A stretch of 64,000 nucleotides of DNA from Desmodus rotundus (taxonomy: Eukaryota > Chordata > Mammalia > Chiroptera > Phyllostomidae). Positions 32,001 to 38,770 of the stretch are shown here, piece by piece. A program made the translations under genes and the position numbers. How positions within the stretch are numbered: the stretch's first letter is position 1; each line of letters begins with the position of its first letter. The notes below the pieces were generated by a model. That model had not been told where the DNA came from. It did no database searches and saw only the letters and a program-made list of their open reading frames with translations. The DNA is taken from positions 4,135,342-4,199,341 of the forward strand of contig NC_071399.1 in the NCBI RefSeq assembly GCF_022682495.2, given 5' to 3'.

Positions 32001-34825
32001 TGAAAGATCGCTCGCATGTCAATGACATCTCAACAAAACGGGGGGAAGGGGAAGGTCTCTGAACATTTTCATGGCATTCGGTGCCTTGAGGCGCCATGAG
32101 AGGGCAACTATATGGAGATGATATTTGAAGTCTTCTCTGAGTTCACTGGCTCCACTCACAGTTGGTCAGCTTTCGGATGGTGCAAAAGAGACACGCGTGA
32201 TAAATTCCATGAGAGAGTCGACACTGTTATACCACAGGCTTTGCGTCAGATGATTTCGGCCAGCTGTCGGGAATGCATTTTGAGCCCATTTGGTGGGCTG
32301 TGCTAAGCTGTTGTGTTCAGTGGGAGAGGCGTGTTCAGTGCATTTTCTACTTAGAATCTTTTGAATTATGACGGGTTCATCACAAGTCGAGGAGCATCTA
32401 GTTTAAGAATCAAAGAAAGGGGAACTAACTACTTTTGATTTAGAAGTATTTTTTAAAAATTAGAATGCTATTTTGTTCCTTAGAAATTAATTTAAAACAT
32501 GAGAAAGGATGAATCTTTTTATCATTAAAAAGTTACAAAGTAGGGATATTAAGAAGGACTGCTGATTTTAATTAATGTGAGCACTTTCTGTCTTCAACTA
32601 GTTTATTAAAAAGACTCTTATAAGGGCATTATTAAAAATAGGCAACCTATTTTAAAAGGTTAAAAATAATCATGGAGCTTCTTTTCAAAGAGCAAGTTCG
32701 CTCGCACAGCTGCAGGGCAGAGGCCTCGGCCTCGGCCTTCTGTGCAGAAGAACCTGCAGCTGCTCTTGATTGGGGGGGGGGGGGGTTAGGAAGCTTCCTG
32801 ATTTGCTTCATGTCGTACTCAGTTGTGCTCCAGCAGGCGCCTGCTCCTTGCCACAACAGGACTGCAACTATTATAGTTGCCTGATCAAAGGAAAGCATAC
32901 ACAATTGTTTGCAGAGTGGAGAGTAGAAAGAGTGACTTCTCTGGCCTTGTCAGAGCCATTGCTGAGGGTTTGTCAACAATGAGAAAACGGAGAAGACTGT
33001 GAGTCTAGTTACTTTGTGGGTGGAAGGGGGCAGCTGTCCTTGAGAATATTTTAGAGGAAATAAAAGTGATGCCACTGATTTTGGGTAAGAGAAGAACCAG
33101 TGATCACAAAGGAAAGCTTACAAAGTTGGACGTATTGCATGCATAATTCAGCTGTGTTTTCATGTTTGACAAATTTAAATGACATCCCTTAGGTCTACAG
33201 ATTGCTTTAGAAGTAAATTAGTCTTACCTGGGAAAACCAAGAATTAAGACCTAGCAGTTTGTGTAGTTACCTAGACTTGACCGAGGTCTGCTTTTTGATA
33301 CAGTTTCATTGTACGGGCAGGATTCTAGCACAGGGTGAGGAGCAGTGCGCCATCCCCTTAGCACTGCTATGCTGCAGTTGTTTTGTAACCTGTTGTTACA
33401 GTGAACTTCAGATTAGCAGGACAGATGATGCTTGTGCGTCAGCAGCTCACATCCCTCGCTGCGGTCAACACCACCGCCCCTGCGTCCTCCGCGTGGTGAG
33501 GAAGGATGGCGAGAACAAGGGCAGACGCTTCTATGCATGTCCTCTGCCTAGAGAAGCCCAGTGTGGATTTTTTGAAGTAAGTGTAAGATTTATCAAGCTT
33601 GCTCCAATGTAATTGAATACTTAGGTTACTAAAATGTAAAAAGTAAAAATCCTTTTCCCCCTTTACCTTTAAACTTTAAATAGCCATTCAATCTATAAAG
33701 CCTGAATGTTGAATTAAGTTAAAATTCAAGGAGGTTTATCAAAAGAATTAATCAAATAGAGGCTATTGTATCAGGAGAGTGTCTCATATTTGTAACCGGA
33801 GTATAGAAGTGTAGCCCTTGGTTTACAAAGTTAGAAAGTTACTGAGTACACTTTCCAGGTGGCTAAATAATTGAAGAGAGGGATTTGCTCTTCCTCAGCT
33901 CTGGGTGTGACTCTCGTGAGTATAGATACATGTTTCTCAACTGCTTCATTGGGTGCGTAACCAAAAAGAAGGAAATATGGATCTGATTCGGTGCTGGAGC
34001 AAAGTTTTCTGGTTGGCCTTATCAAGAGGGAAAATACTTCTTCAACGTGATGTCTTCCTAGGGAGAATTTGATAGTGATTTCAGACCTTAACCCCTGCAC
34101 AAGATGGACTCCATCCTACTACACAAACCGCCTTCTCAGGACGCTTTTGTAGATGCAATGGAGAAAATATTATTAGCAATATTAATAATATCTCAGCCTG
34201 CTTTATAGCCGTCTTGAGGCCAAAATTAGTAAGAGTAATACAATAGGATCTAAATTAGTTTGAGTGATTCTGCATTGCGTTCATGCTTTTCATAAGAGTC
34301 TAAGGAAGTTTAGTATTAGAATCATGAGAATTCTTCTATATGGGTGGTTTTAACTAAAACAGATCTATAGCAGGAACATTCGTGTTTGCTTTACAATGAG
34401 ACAAAGGGATGCTCAGAATTATGGGAATTTTCTGTGTGATACCAGCCAAATTGTAAGAGATGCTTCTTGTAGGATCTAAGCTCTTTTAAAGTGCAACAGC
34501 TAATGACTTGTACCAGTTTTACGATGTCAGATTAATAGTAACGGCAGTGAAGACAATGCGGCACCAACCAGAGGTACCCAGGCTCAGCCCCCTCTGTTCC
34601 CACCTCCACCCAAACTCTCGACCTTTCTGTTTGTCCCCTCAGTGGGCAGACCTGACCTTCCCGTTCTGCAAACACGGCAAGCGCTCCATCCTGAGGACAG
34701 TGTTGAAGATCGGGCCTAATAACGGGAAGAATTTTTTTGCGTGTCCTCTGGGTAAGGAAAACCAGTGCAATTTTTTCCAGTGGGCAGAAAATGGACCAGG
34801 AATGAACATTTCTCCAGGATGCTAG
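10873..34825 (+). CDS. NEIL3: NEIL3 DNA glycosylase, coding exons 2-10 (5' partial)
   Basis: Spliced gene for endonuclease VIII-like 3, a nuclear DNA glycosylase/AP lyase. The family removes oxidised bases such as hydantoins from single-stranded and telomeric DNA and unhooks abasic-site and psoralen interstrand crosslinks at stalled forks. Seen here: nine exons (10873-11000, 19854-19988, 20257-20470, 22679-22753, 24449-24615, 25647-25816, 27205-27622, 33402-33576, 34643-34825), all with AG/GT borders and compatible phases. They total 1,665 bases, i.e. 554 residues plus TAG. Domain order is the glycosylase core, H2TH, Fpg/Nei zinc finger, NZF finger, linker and two GRF fingers, the order of human NEIL3 (605 residues as remembered). 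The missing ~50 N-terminal residues (exon 1, with the catalytic Val2) must lie before the window. No frameshift or premature stop is seen, so the gene looks intact. Confidence 0.97.
11001..13854. other. NEIL3 intron 2, first part
   Basis: No exon or gene recognised. A poly-C/T run lies near 12,306, and about 12,930-13,090 has an L1-3'-end-like string (TTTCAGGTGTACAGTTGTGG). A 145-codon minus-strand frame overlapping it (12,899-13,336) shows no known protein and is treated as chance. Confidence 0.4.
13855..14200 (-). mobile_element. Bat L1 3' end, antisense
   Basis: Reverse complement reads GGGGGGAAATGGAGACAACT then GTACTTGAACAATAATAAAA, the 3' end of a bat L1 ending in an A-rich tail, preceded by its C/T-rich 3'UTR. 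A second copy in the sense direction lies at 35,405-35,495. Confidence 0.65.
14255..14590 (+). mobile_element. L1M-type LINE 3' end
   Basis: Contains GGTACAAACTTCCAGCTATA, ATCATAAAAGTTTTCATCAC, TGTATACAATCACTGAATCA and CAACTGAAACTAATGTAATG, ending ATGAAAAAAAGG. This is the classic 3' end of older mammalian L1 subfamilies, in sense orientation next to the antisense bat L1 end. Confidence 0.75.
14591..15152. other. NEIL3 intron 2, LINE-like sequence
   Basis: 14,810-15,140 and its continuation at 15,375-15,530 read like one old LINE fragment (TAGCACC ... TTGCACAGAGC ... TTTTCACTCTTAGAAATGAC) split by the Ves SINE below. Family not assigned. Confidence 0.4.
15153..15359 (-). mobile_element. Ves SINE (bat tRNA-derived), with target duplication
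   Basis: On the minus strand it begins GCCCTGGCTGGTGTGGCTCA, contains the RNA polymerase III B-box-like GGTTTGATTCCCAGTCAGG, AGGCAACCACACATTGATGT and ends in TAAATTAAAACATC plus an A-rich tail. A likely target-site duplication flanks it: ATCTACCATCATTTTTT before and ATCTATCACCATTTTTT after, with two differences. It resembles a tRNA but is a SINE head, not a tRNA gene. Confidence 0.9.
16040..16760. other. GC-rich stretch in NEIL3 intron 2
   Basis: Noticeably GC-richer than its surroundings, with several overlapping open frames up to 145 codons. CpG dinucleotides are not dense enough for a clear CpG island, and none of the frames matches a known protein. Treated as non-coding. Confidence 0.35.
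18003..18191 (+). mobile_element. Ves SINE, sense
   Basis: Starts CTGCCCTGGCCAGGTACCTC, has B-box-like GGTTGCGGGTTCGATCTCCC, AAATCGATGTCTCTCCCCCG and CTCTCTCGCTAAAGTCAGTC, then an A-rich end AATGAAAAAATTT. It is more diverged from the antisense copies, so likely an older subfamily. Confidence 0.85.
18192..19853. other. NEIL3 intron 2, 3' part
   Basis: AT-rich, no gene seen. Contains T-runs near 19,045 and 19,245-19,272. The minus-strand lysine-rich frame over the T-run is low complexity. Confidence 0.4.
19854..19988 (+). CDS. NEIL3: NEIL3 exon 3: beta-sandwich part of glycosylase core
   Basis: Acceptor TTTCAG, donor GTGAAA. The exon takes one base to finish Arg, encodes 44 residues beginning IHFGMKG, and leaves AG for the next codon. 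It contains SPVLEVQLT and LICFFDSSVELR, a close match to human NEIL3 and part of the N-terminal Fpg/Nei domain. It is too short to stand out as an isolated open reading frame. The following intron is only 268 bases, the shortest in the gene. Confidence 0.95.
20257..20470 (+). CDS. NEIL3: NEIL3 exon 4: helix-two-turn-helix DNA-binding region
   Basis: Acceptor CTATAG, donor GTAGGT. The exon encodes 71 full residues plus the end of an Arg codon. It carries DVCSPKFSF and the Nei/Fpg H2TH signature LPGVGNIIKNEALF followed by DSGLHPAVQ. In this family the Gly-Asn pair of PGVGN contacts the backbone of the damaged strand, and the motif is fully kept here. A few codons differ from human (for example Leu-Cys-Asp where human has Leu-Gly-Asp), outside the signature. 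It ends in phase 0. Confidence 0.97.
20560..20900 (+). mobile_element. L2-like LINE fragment
   Basis: CTCTGCCTCCCCACTC, TTCCATTGCTTGC, GAGAATGCAGTCTCTTAGGA and ATATTTGTCGAGTGTATGAA follow the L2 3'-end pattern (gaatgcaagctccttgagg ... aaatatttgttgaatga). In NEIL3 intron 4 (20,471-22,678). Confidence 0.5.
20901..22678. other. NEIL3 intron 4, remaining sequence
   Basis: Poly-C run at about 20,949-20,960. A 102-codon minus-strand frame (21,232-21,540) has a protein-like start but no recognised family. A short pyrimidine tract at 22,310-22,350. No supported gene. Confidence 0.35.
22679..22753 (+). CDS. NEIL3: NEIL3 exon 5: helical segment of glycosylase domain
   Basis: A 75-base, phase-0 exon of 25 codons starting VCQLTDEQIHHL and ending IRDFSILFYR. 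Acceptor TTTTAAG, donor GTAAGA. The segment links the H2TH to the Fpg/Nei zinc finger and is nearly identical to human NEIL3 (Val for Met in HHLVKM). The acceptor is preceded by a short, T-rich tract of only moderate strength. Confidence 0.95.
22980..23160 (+). mobile_element. MIR SINE fragment
   Basis: TTTAGTTTCTTCATCTGTAA followed by AATGAGACAATATTTATTACC and TTTTGAGAATGAAATAAATA, the central and 3' MIR pattern. In NEIL3 intron 5 (22,754-24,448). The rest of that intron is AT-rich with no gene. Confidence 0.65.
24031..24229. mobile_element. Palindromic MITE with TACCGTATTTTTC ends
   Basis: Left end TACCGTATTTTTCAGACTA, right end TAGTCCAAAAAATATGGTA, inverted terminal repeats bounded by TA, about 199 bases long. 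The subterminal motif ACTATAGGACGCAC recurs inverted at 24,090-24,107 (GTGCATCTTATAGTCT), again near 24,184-24,200 and at the right end. The TA boundary suggests Tc1/mariner-type transposition; family not named. It lies in NEIL3 intron 5. A relative is nested in a mariner at 56,547-56,869. Confidence 0.75.
24449..24615 (+). CDS. NEIL3: NEIL3 exon 6: Fpg/Nei zinc finger
   Basis: Acceptor GCTTTTAG, donor GTGAGA. The exon has 55 full codons plus TG, which joins C of exon 7 to give Cys. It encodes YKRPNCGWCCCRITVC and RMTYFCPRCQKEDP, the four-cysteine Fpg/Nei zinc finger (CGxC ... FCPxC) whose beta-hairpin holds the DNA-contacting Arg of the family. The human segment, as remembered, reads CGQCHC, so this gene has Trp and an extra Cys at two positions in the knuckle. 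The metal ligands themselves appear intact. It is followed 1 kb later by the NZF exon. Confidence 0.97.
24616..25646. other. NEIL3 intron 6, no other gene seen
   Basis: Non-coding. A 130-codon minus-strand frame (25,059-25,451) shows no known protein family. No repeat was assigned with confidence. Confidence 0.4.
25647..25816 (+). CDS. NEIL3: NEIL3 exon 7: NZF/RanBP2-type zinc finger
   Basis: Acceptor CTACAG, donor GTAAGA. Encodes a short basic linker, then EEYWTCVACTLVNKP and KACDACLTARP, a W-x-C-x2-C...C-x2-C NZF (Npl4/RanBP2-type) finger. In NEIL3 this finger is known to help recruitment to ubiquitylated replisomes during crosslink repair. All four cysteines and the leading Trp are present. 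The linker before the finger differs from human more than the finger does. The exon ends with one base (G) of an Asp codon. Confidence 0.96.
25817..27204. other. NEIL3 intron 7, no other gene seen
   Basis: Non-coding. AATAAA hexamers occur near 26,093 and 26,768, but there is no reason to call an alternative 3' end. Confidence 0.4.
27205..27622 (+). CDS. NEIL3: NEIL3 exon 8: disordered linker, largest exon
   Basis: Acceptor TTCCAG, donor GTATGA. 418 bases: two bases complete Asp, then 138 codons, then AG. The first part, including FGKPSTEVKINRKTAFGTTT and LVLTDFSNKCSPLERRK, is strongly conserved. The rest (from about 27,400) is rich in Ser, Pro, Lys, Asn and Arg and poorly conserved with human, as expected of a flexible linker between the NZF and GRF fingers. 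No stop or frameshift is present. Reading on past the donor gives only nine extra codons before a stop. Confidence 0.95.
27623..30424. other. NEIL3 intron 8, first part
   Basis: Nothing certain. A TTTC microsatellite lies near 27,924-27,943. The GC-richer 28,160-28,700 has overlapping short frames but no recognised gene. Confidence 0.35.
30425..30634 (-). mobile_element. Ves SINE, antisense, in NEIL3 intron 8
   Basis: Minus strand: GTCCTGGAAAGTGTGGCTCA head, GGTTTGATTCCCAGTCAGGG B-box-like part, AGGCAACCACACATTGATGT, then a GA/CT-rich segment and A-rich tail. Very close to the copy at 15,153-15,359, so probably the same subfamily. Confidence 0.88.
30635..33401. other. NEIL3 intron 8, remainder
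   Basis: No gene seen. A poly-G run (about 32,771-32,785) is the clearest feature. Short open frames on both strands show no known domain. Confidence 0.35.
33402..33576 (+). CDS. NEIL3: NEIL3 exon 9: first GRF zinc finger
   Basis: Acceptor TGTTACAG, donor GTAAGT. One base completes Ser, followed by 58 codons, phase 0 at the end. Encodes ELQISRTDDA, then the GRF-type finger CGQHHRPCVLRVV, ENKGRRFYACP and EAQCGFFE, finished by WADL in exon 10. GRF fingers bind single-stranded DNA; the Cys-His-Cys-Cys ligands and the GRRFYAC core are present. It lies after the second-longest intron in the window (5.8 kb). Confidence 0.97.
33577..34642. other. NEIL3 intron 9, no other gene seen
   Basis: About 1.07 kb of AT-rich sequence between the two GRF-finger exons. 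The minus-strand frame at 33,831-34,100 has no recognised match. Confidence 0.4.
34643..34825 (+). CDS. NEIL3: NEIL3 exon 10: second GRF zinc finger and stop
   Basis: Acceptor TTTGTCCCCTCAG. 60 codons plus TAG at 34,823-34,825. It begins WADLTFPFCKHGKRS, continues through LKIGPNNGKNFFACP and GKENQCNFFQWAENGPG, and ends NISPGC, matching the human C-terminus (human ends IPGC). This is the second GRF finger; tandem GRF fingers give NEIL3 its single-strand and fork-DNA binding. The repeated architecture with exon 9 (C-x-H...C...C-x-F-F) suggests an old internal duplication. Confidence 0.97.
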   Translation, partial: WADLTFPFCKHGKRSILRTVLKIGPNNGKNFFACPLGKENQCNFFQWAENGPGMNISPGC

Positions 34826-35090
34826 TATTTTCCCCTCCTGTGGAATGAAACTACATGTTTAGTCCCCTTTTGTTTAATAGAAAGGTTGTAGAATATCTGT
34901 GTCGCTTTGTCAAGTTATTGCAACGTTGAAAAACTTTTTTTTAATGTATGCCATCTTTCCATTCTGTGGCTATGTGGTTTTTTTTTTAACCTTGATGAAT
35001 GTTATTTGAGTTTCATCAAATGTGTAGTATATTACATTTAGTATGTATGTTTACTGTATTAATGACAATAAAATATTTTTAGTATGTGCT
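34826..35090 (+). other. NEIL3: NEIL3 3' untranslated region
   Basis: Follows the stop codon. AT-rich sequence without an open frame runs to a canonical AATAAA; the end is inferred about 18-20 bases beyond it. The true cleavage site cannot be seen from sequence alone. Confidence 0.7.
35067..35072 (+). promoter_or_regulatory. NEIL3: NEIL3 poly(A) signal AATAAA
   Basis: Canonical hexamer 241 bases after the stop, followed by T- and GT-rich sequence (TATTTTTAGTATGTGCTTGG) as expected of a downstream element. Two further AATAAA hexamers at 35,152-35,157 and 35,160-35,165 could serve as alternative, slightly more distal signals. Confidence 0.75.
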
Positions 35091-35404
35091 TGGTCTCTTG
35101 TAACTTCTTTGGGGAAGAAATTATTTCTTTTAGGAGAGGATTATGCAGTACAATAAAATAATAAAGCTATTCTGTTTGAAATGATTAATTTTCTCAGGAA
35201 TCGCCACTACTCATAATATGCGATTAAAGGTATTTTTTGTTTTCTTAAATAAATTTAAGAAGTAAGATCTCCTTAATGGAAAAGAATATATTTTTTATTC
35301 AACAAACATCAGGTACCTGTTACATGCTGGAGATATGCTAACACTTGTATTATTTCAAATGCATTTTTGTGGAAATCTATGGTGACTCAGAATATAAAAG
35401 TAAC

Positions 35405-35495
35405 ATTTAAGAATAGAAATTAGGAGTGGGTGGGGTGGGAGAAGTGTGGTGGGAAAATGGAGACAACTGTATTCAAATATTAATAAAAAATGATA
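35405..35495 (+). mobile_element. Bat L1 3' end, sense
   Basis: GGAGTGGGTGGGGTGGGAGA, GGGAAAATGGAGACAACTGT and ATTAATAAAAAATGATAA: the same end as the antisense copy at 13,855-14,200. It lies about 300 bases beyond the NEIL3 poly(A) signal. Confidence 0.65.
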
Positions 35496-36353
35496 AACAG
35501 GAATTGTCAGTATATTTTTAGAAGAGAAGTCGATTTAAATTTTTCTGATCTTGATTTTAATATCTGTTAATGTTTAAAAATAAGTAAATTTCAAAGGCCC
35601 GATAATGTGCTATATTTTATTTCTAGTTTTAACTTCTTTTTTTTTCTTTCAAATTTAGTTCAGGTAACTATATGATTATTTTGCAAATGAAAAGAAGAAC
35701 CTCCATCTTAAGGTATTTCTGTATATTTGTGGAAAATTCTGTTCAAAGTGGTTCAATGTATTAGGAACAGAGGGAGGGAGGGAGGAAGGAAGGAAGGAAA
35801 AAAAGAGAAAGAAAGTACAAACGGCATGGAAGGTGGCTGGGATCCCTTTCCAGTCTGTCACTGAGCAGTCCGTGCAAAGCTCTAGAAATTCGCAGCAGGT
35901 GAGGTGACCAGCCAGGCCAGTGCCTGTTCCTAGTCATACTTGTGCTTGAACTCCAGCCTGGAGAGACAGAACCAGCCCGAGATCAGTGATCTCAACCCAA
36001 AGAGCTCAACAGGGCCGACCCTGAGGGCAGACCAGGAACCAGCAGGGACTGTTGATGACCTCAGTGACATGGTGTGACACTCACCATGTGATTTCAGAAG
36101 GAAACTGAAAATTAATTGTGACAAGGAGGGGGAAGGGCCATTGCCAGCCAGGATGCCGTAAATGCCAGTCTCCAAAAATAAGCAAAGTAGTTACAAGGAA
36201 ATAATAGGCAAATGAACCAATCAGCTTCAGTAGGACAAACCTAGATGCTTATCTAGGAAGAAATGCACTCGATTTATGGGAAGAAAATTGTACTGAGAAG
36301 CCTCAAAGAACCAGATAGGTAGACAAAATAGGATCTTGTTTAGAAAGGAGTGT
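35496..36353. other. Intergenic, no gene seen
   Basis: Begins beyond NEIL3. Apart from the purine microsatellite no feature was assigned; about 35,820-36,240 is GC-richer and may be an old LTR, without visible ends. Confidence 0.35.
35768..35815. repeat. GGAG/GGAA purine microsatellite
   Basis: Tandem GGAGG and GGAAG units grading into AAAGAGAAAG. Simple purine-rich repeat. Confidence 0.85.
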
Positions 36354-36490
36354 TTTGTTTGTTTGTTTGTTTATTGATTTGTTGTTCTACTTATTTATGC
36401 ATTCATTGGTTGCTTCTTGTTTGTGCCCTGACTGGGAATCAAACCCGCAACCTTGAGGACACTAACCAGCTGAGTCACTCATCCAGGGCA
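36354..36490 (-). mobile_element. Ves SINE fragment, antisense
   Basis: Minus strand: TGCCCTGGATGAGTGACTCA, GGTTGCGGGTTTGATTCCCA, GTCAGGGCACAAACAAGAAG, then GCATAAATAAGTAG and a CAAA-rich tail. Shorter than the other copies because the TCTCTC-rich segment is missing. Confidence 0.82.
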
Positions 36491-36599
36491 AGGATGGGCG
36501 TTTTAAGAATAGCATTCTTCTAAACTTAATTTTGAGTTTTAACAAAATGTAACATCAAAATCACAAGGAGGTTCTGCTTCCCCTGTAGAGGAAGCTCCA

Positions 36600-37560
36600 G
36601 CTGAACCCCACGCTAGATTCTGGACAAAATCAACACTGGAGAGTGAGGAAAAGCAGGCCAGTTCTGGAGAGTTGTGAGATTTGGGAAAAGGGAGCAGCCG
36701 GCAGTGATTTCCCATCTTTTGTACTTTTTATCCTGAGGGTAGCTGGAAGCCAGTATCAGCTGGCTGGCCGAACCCATGGCAGAAAAACCTGCCGTCTTTC
36801 GGGCCTGAAGAGCCAGCAGGCAGTTTGGACAACCGGGGCCACCAGCACGAGGGAAATCTCAAGAGGCATTCGGAGAGGGGAGCCCTGAGTTCTGCGTGTC
36901 AGCCCTGCCTGCGTCCTCGACTCACCCTTGAGCCACACGCATGTGGGTGGGGCAGACAAAACAGAGAGCGAGGACAGATAAAAGAACTGGACCCAGATTC
37001 CATCTGCCGCCCAAGGCAATTCGCAGTTTGAATCCAACCAAAGCAATTGCCTGCGGAGACACAATCATCCACAGTCTCTGTAGAGGAATGTACCAAATCC
37101 AGTCTCCACCGCTGCCCTTCGCAGTGCTCAGAGGTCACTCTGAATTATGCAACACGAGGACCAAAATAGTAGGCCCCAGTTCCGGAGAAGAGACCAACAG
37201 CCGGCTGACCCAAGGTGACAGAGATGCTGGCGTTAGCAAGTGAGGATTTAAAGCAGCTATTGTCAGTTTGCTCCCCGGGCAAATGTTACAGGAAGTGATG
37301 CCAGATGGAAAGTCAGATCTTCAAGAAGCAATCCGGAAATCTGCAATGGAAAATATCTACAGGAATAGAAAGTAGTCCCTTTGCCTGTGTGACTTTAAAA
37401 CACATGAGACGGTTTAAAACAACTGTAACATTGTCTAGTATGCTGCATGCAACTACGATGCGTATGATAACTGTAGCCTGAGGACGGAGAGGTCGAAGGA
37501 CCTGTCAGATTGCAAGTTTCCACGTTCCGTGGGAAATGGCACCATGATAGCGCTTGTAAA
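36600..37560 (+). mobile_element. Ancient L1M-type LINE fragment, sense
   Basis: GAAGAGACCAACAGCCGGCT, GGATTTAAAGCAGCTATTGT and GAAAGTCAGATCTTCAAGAA resemble the 5'/ORF1-side part of old L1M elements (remembered pattern: gacaaggattttaaagcagccatta). Overlapping frames such as 36,643-36,888 are broken. Exact subfamily and ends were not resolved. Confidence 0.45.
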
Positions 37561-37579
37561 AAGTTAAGTATGGGAATGT

Positions 37580-38770
37580 AATACCTACCGCCAGATTTGG
37601 GAGCTTTTCAACCACTATTTGTTCAAACACTTTCTCAGTTCCATACTCTTCCTCTGCGCTTCTGAGGTGTCAGAGATACAAGTTCAGATCACCAGACTGT
37701 TATTGTCCCATAGGTCCCGGGGCTGTATTCATTTCCCCCCCATCCACCTCTCTCTCCTTCCACCTCTCTCTCCCTCCACCTCTCTCTCCTTCCACCTCTC
37801 TCTCCTTCCACCTCTCTCTCCCTCCACCTCTCTCTCCTTCCACCTCTCCTTCCACCTCTCTCTCCTTCCACCTCTCTCTCCTTCCACCTCTCTCTCCCTC
37901 CACCTCTCTCCATCTCTCTCTCTCTCTTCACCTCTCTCTCTCCACCTCTCTCCACCTCTCTCTCTCTCCACCTCTCTCTCTCTCTCTCTCTCTTTCTCTC
38001 ATTTGTGTTGAGTAGACTTCATTCATCTGCCTTTAAGTTCACAGACTATTCTCCATCATCTTCACTCTGCTATTGGGACCACCCAGTAAGATTTTTTTTT
38101 TTAATTCCAATGGTTGTATTTTTCAGCCCTATACTTAACACCTGGTTCTTTATTTAAGGTTCTGTTTCTTTGCTGAGATTTTTTCCCGTTGGTTCTGAGA
38201 GAATTTAGAATCGATTCTGGAAGCACTTCTGTGGTGACCGCTTTCAACCCTGCCAGGTAATTGCAGCGTCTGATTGAGCCCAGGCTGGGGGGTCAGTTGA
38301 GTGTCTTCTCTTCGTCGGTGTGGTTTTCCTGGCTTGGGACCCAGTGGGTGATCTTTTGTTATACACTGGACATTTGGTTACCATGTGAGGAGACTGTAGA
38401 TCCGATTGAAACCATTTATTTGGCGGGAGCCATCCTGTTCTGGCTGAGGCGTAGGGTCCGACTTACACTGTGGGCATTAGTCCCATGGACGGGCTAGTCC
38501 CTGGGGCCTTGGTCTTGCTGTGGCTCCTTGCCAGTCCCTCCAGTGCTGTCTGCCAGCACCCGAGCTGCTTCCTGGCTGCCCAGGCCCTTCGGCTGCCTTG
38601 TGCAGGAGGGTGTGGGCAGGAGCTGCCGCACCTCTGTCTGTCCTTTTGCCACCAGCTGGAGGAAGGCAGGTGTTGTCATTCCCCACAGTGGTGGCACCGG
38701 GACCCAGCTATCACCTTGTCATCGTCGAGCTGAAATTTTGGAAGATACTGTGTGGTCTGCTTGTATTCAT
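37580..38770 (-). mobile_element. Ancient L1M-type LINE fragment, antisense
   Basis: Plus-strand strings GTCCCATAGGTCCCGGGGCT, TCACTCTGCTATTGGGACCA, GTTGTATTTTTCAGCCCTAT, TTTGCTGAGATTTTTTCCCG and TATACACTGGACATTTGG follow the familiar reverse complement of an old L1M-type region. A pyrimidine minisatellite (37,744-38,001) sits inside it where the parent element is already CT-rich. Confidence 0.55.
37744..38001. repeat. Pyrimidine minisatellite, ~16-bp unit CCACCTCTCTCTCCTT
   Basis: At least ten units of CCACCTCTCTCTCCTT or CCACCTCTCTCTCCCT, with one 12-base unit and a degenerate 3' part running into (CT)n. The two unit types alternate. The complementary strand gives long low-complexity Glu/Arg frames, which are artefacts. 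All-pyrimidine strands of this kind can adopt triplex structures. Confidence 0.95.

Noticed and set aside
37689..37971. Long minus-strand frames of Glu/Arg/Gly-rich sequence
   Set aside because: They are translations of the CCACCTCTCTCTCCTT minisatellite; all three frames stay open because the repeat lacks stops.
37744..38001. Regular repeat array that could suggest a CRISPR
   Set aside because: Units are contiguous without unique spacers, the composition is pure pyrimidine, and the genome is mammalian.
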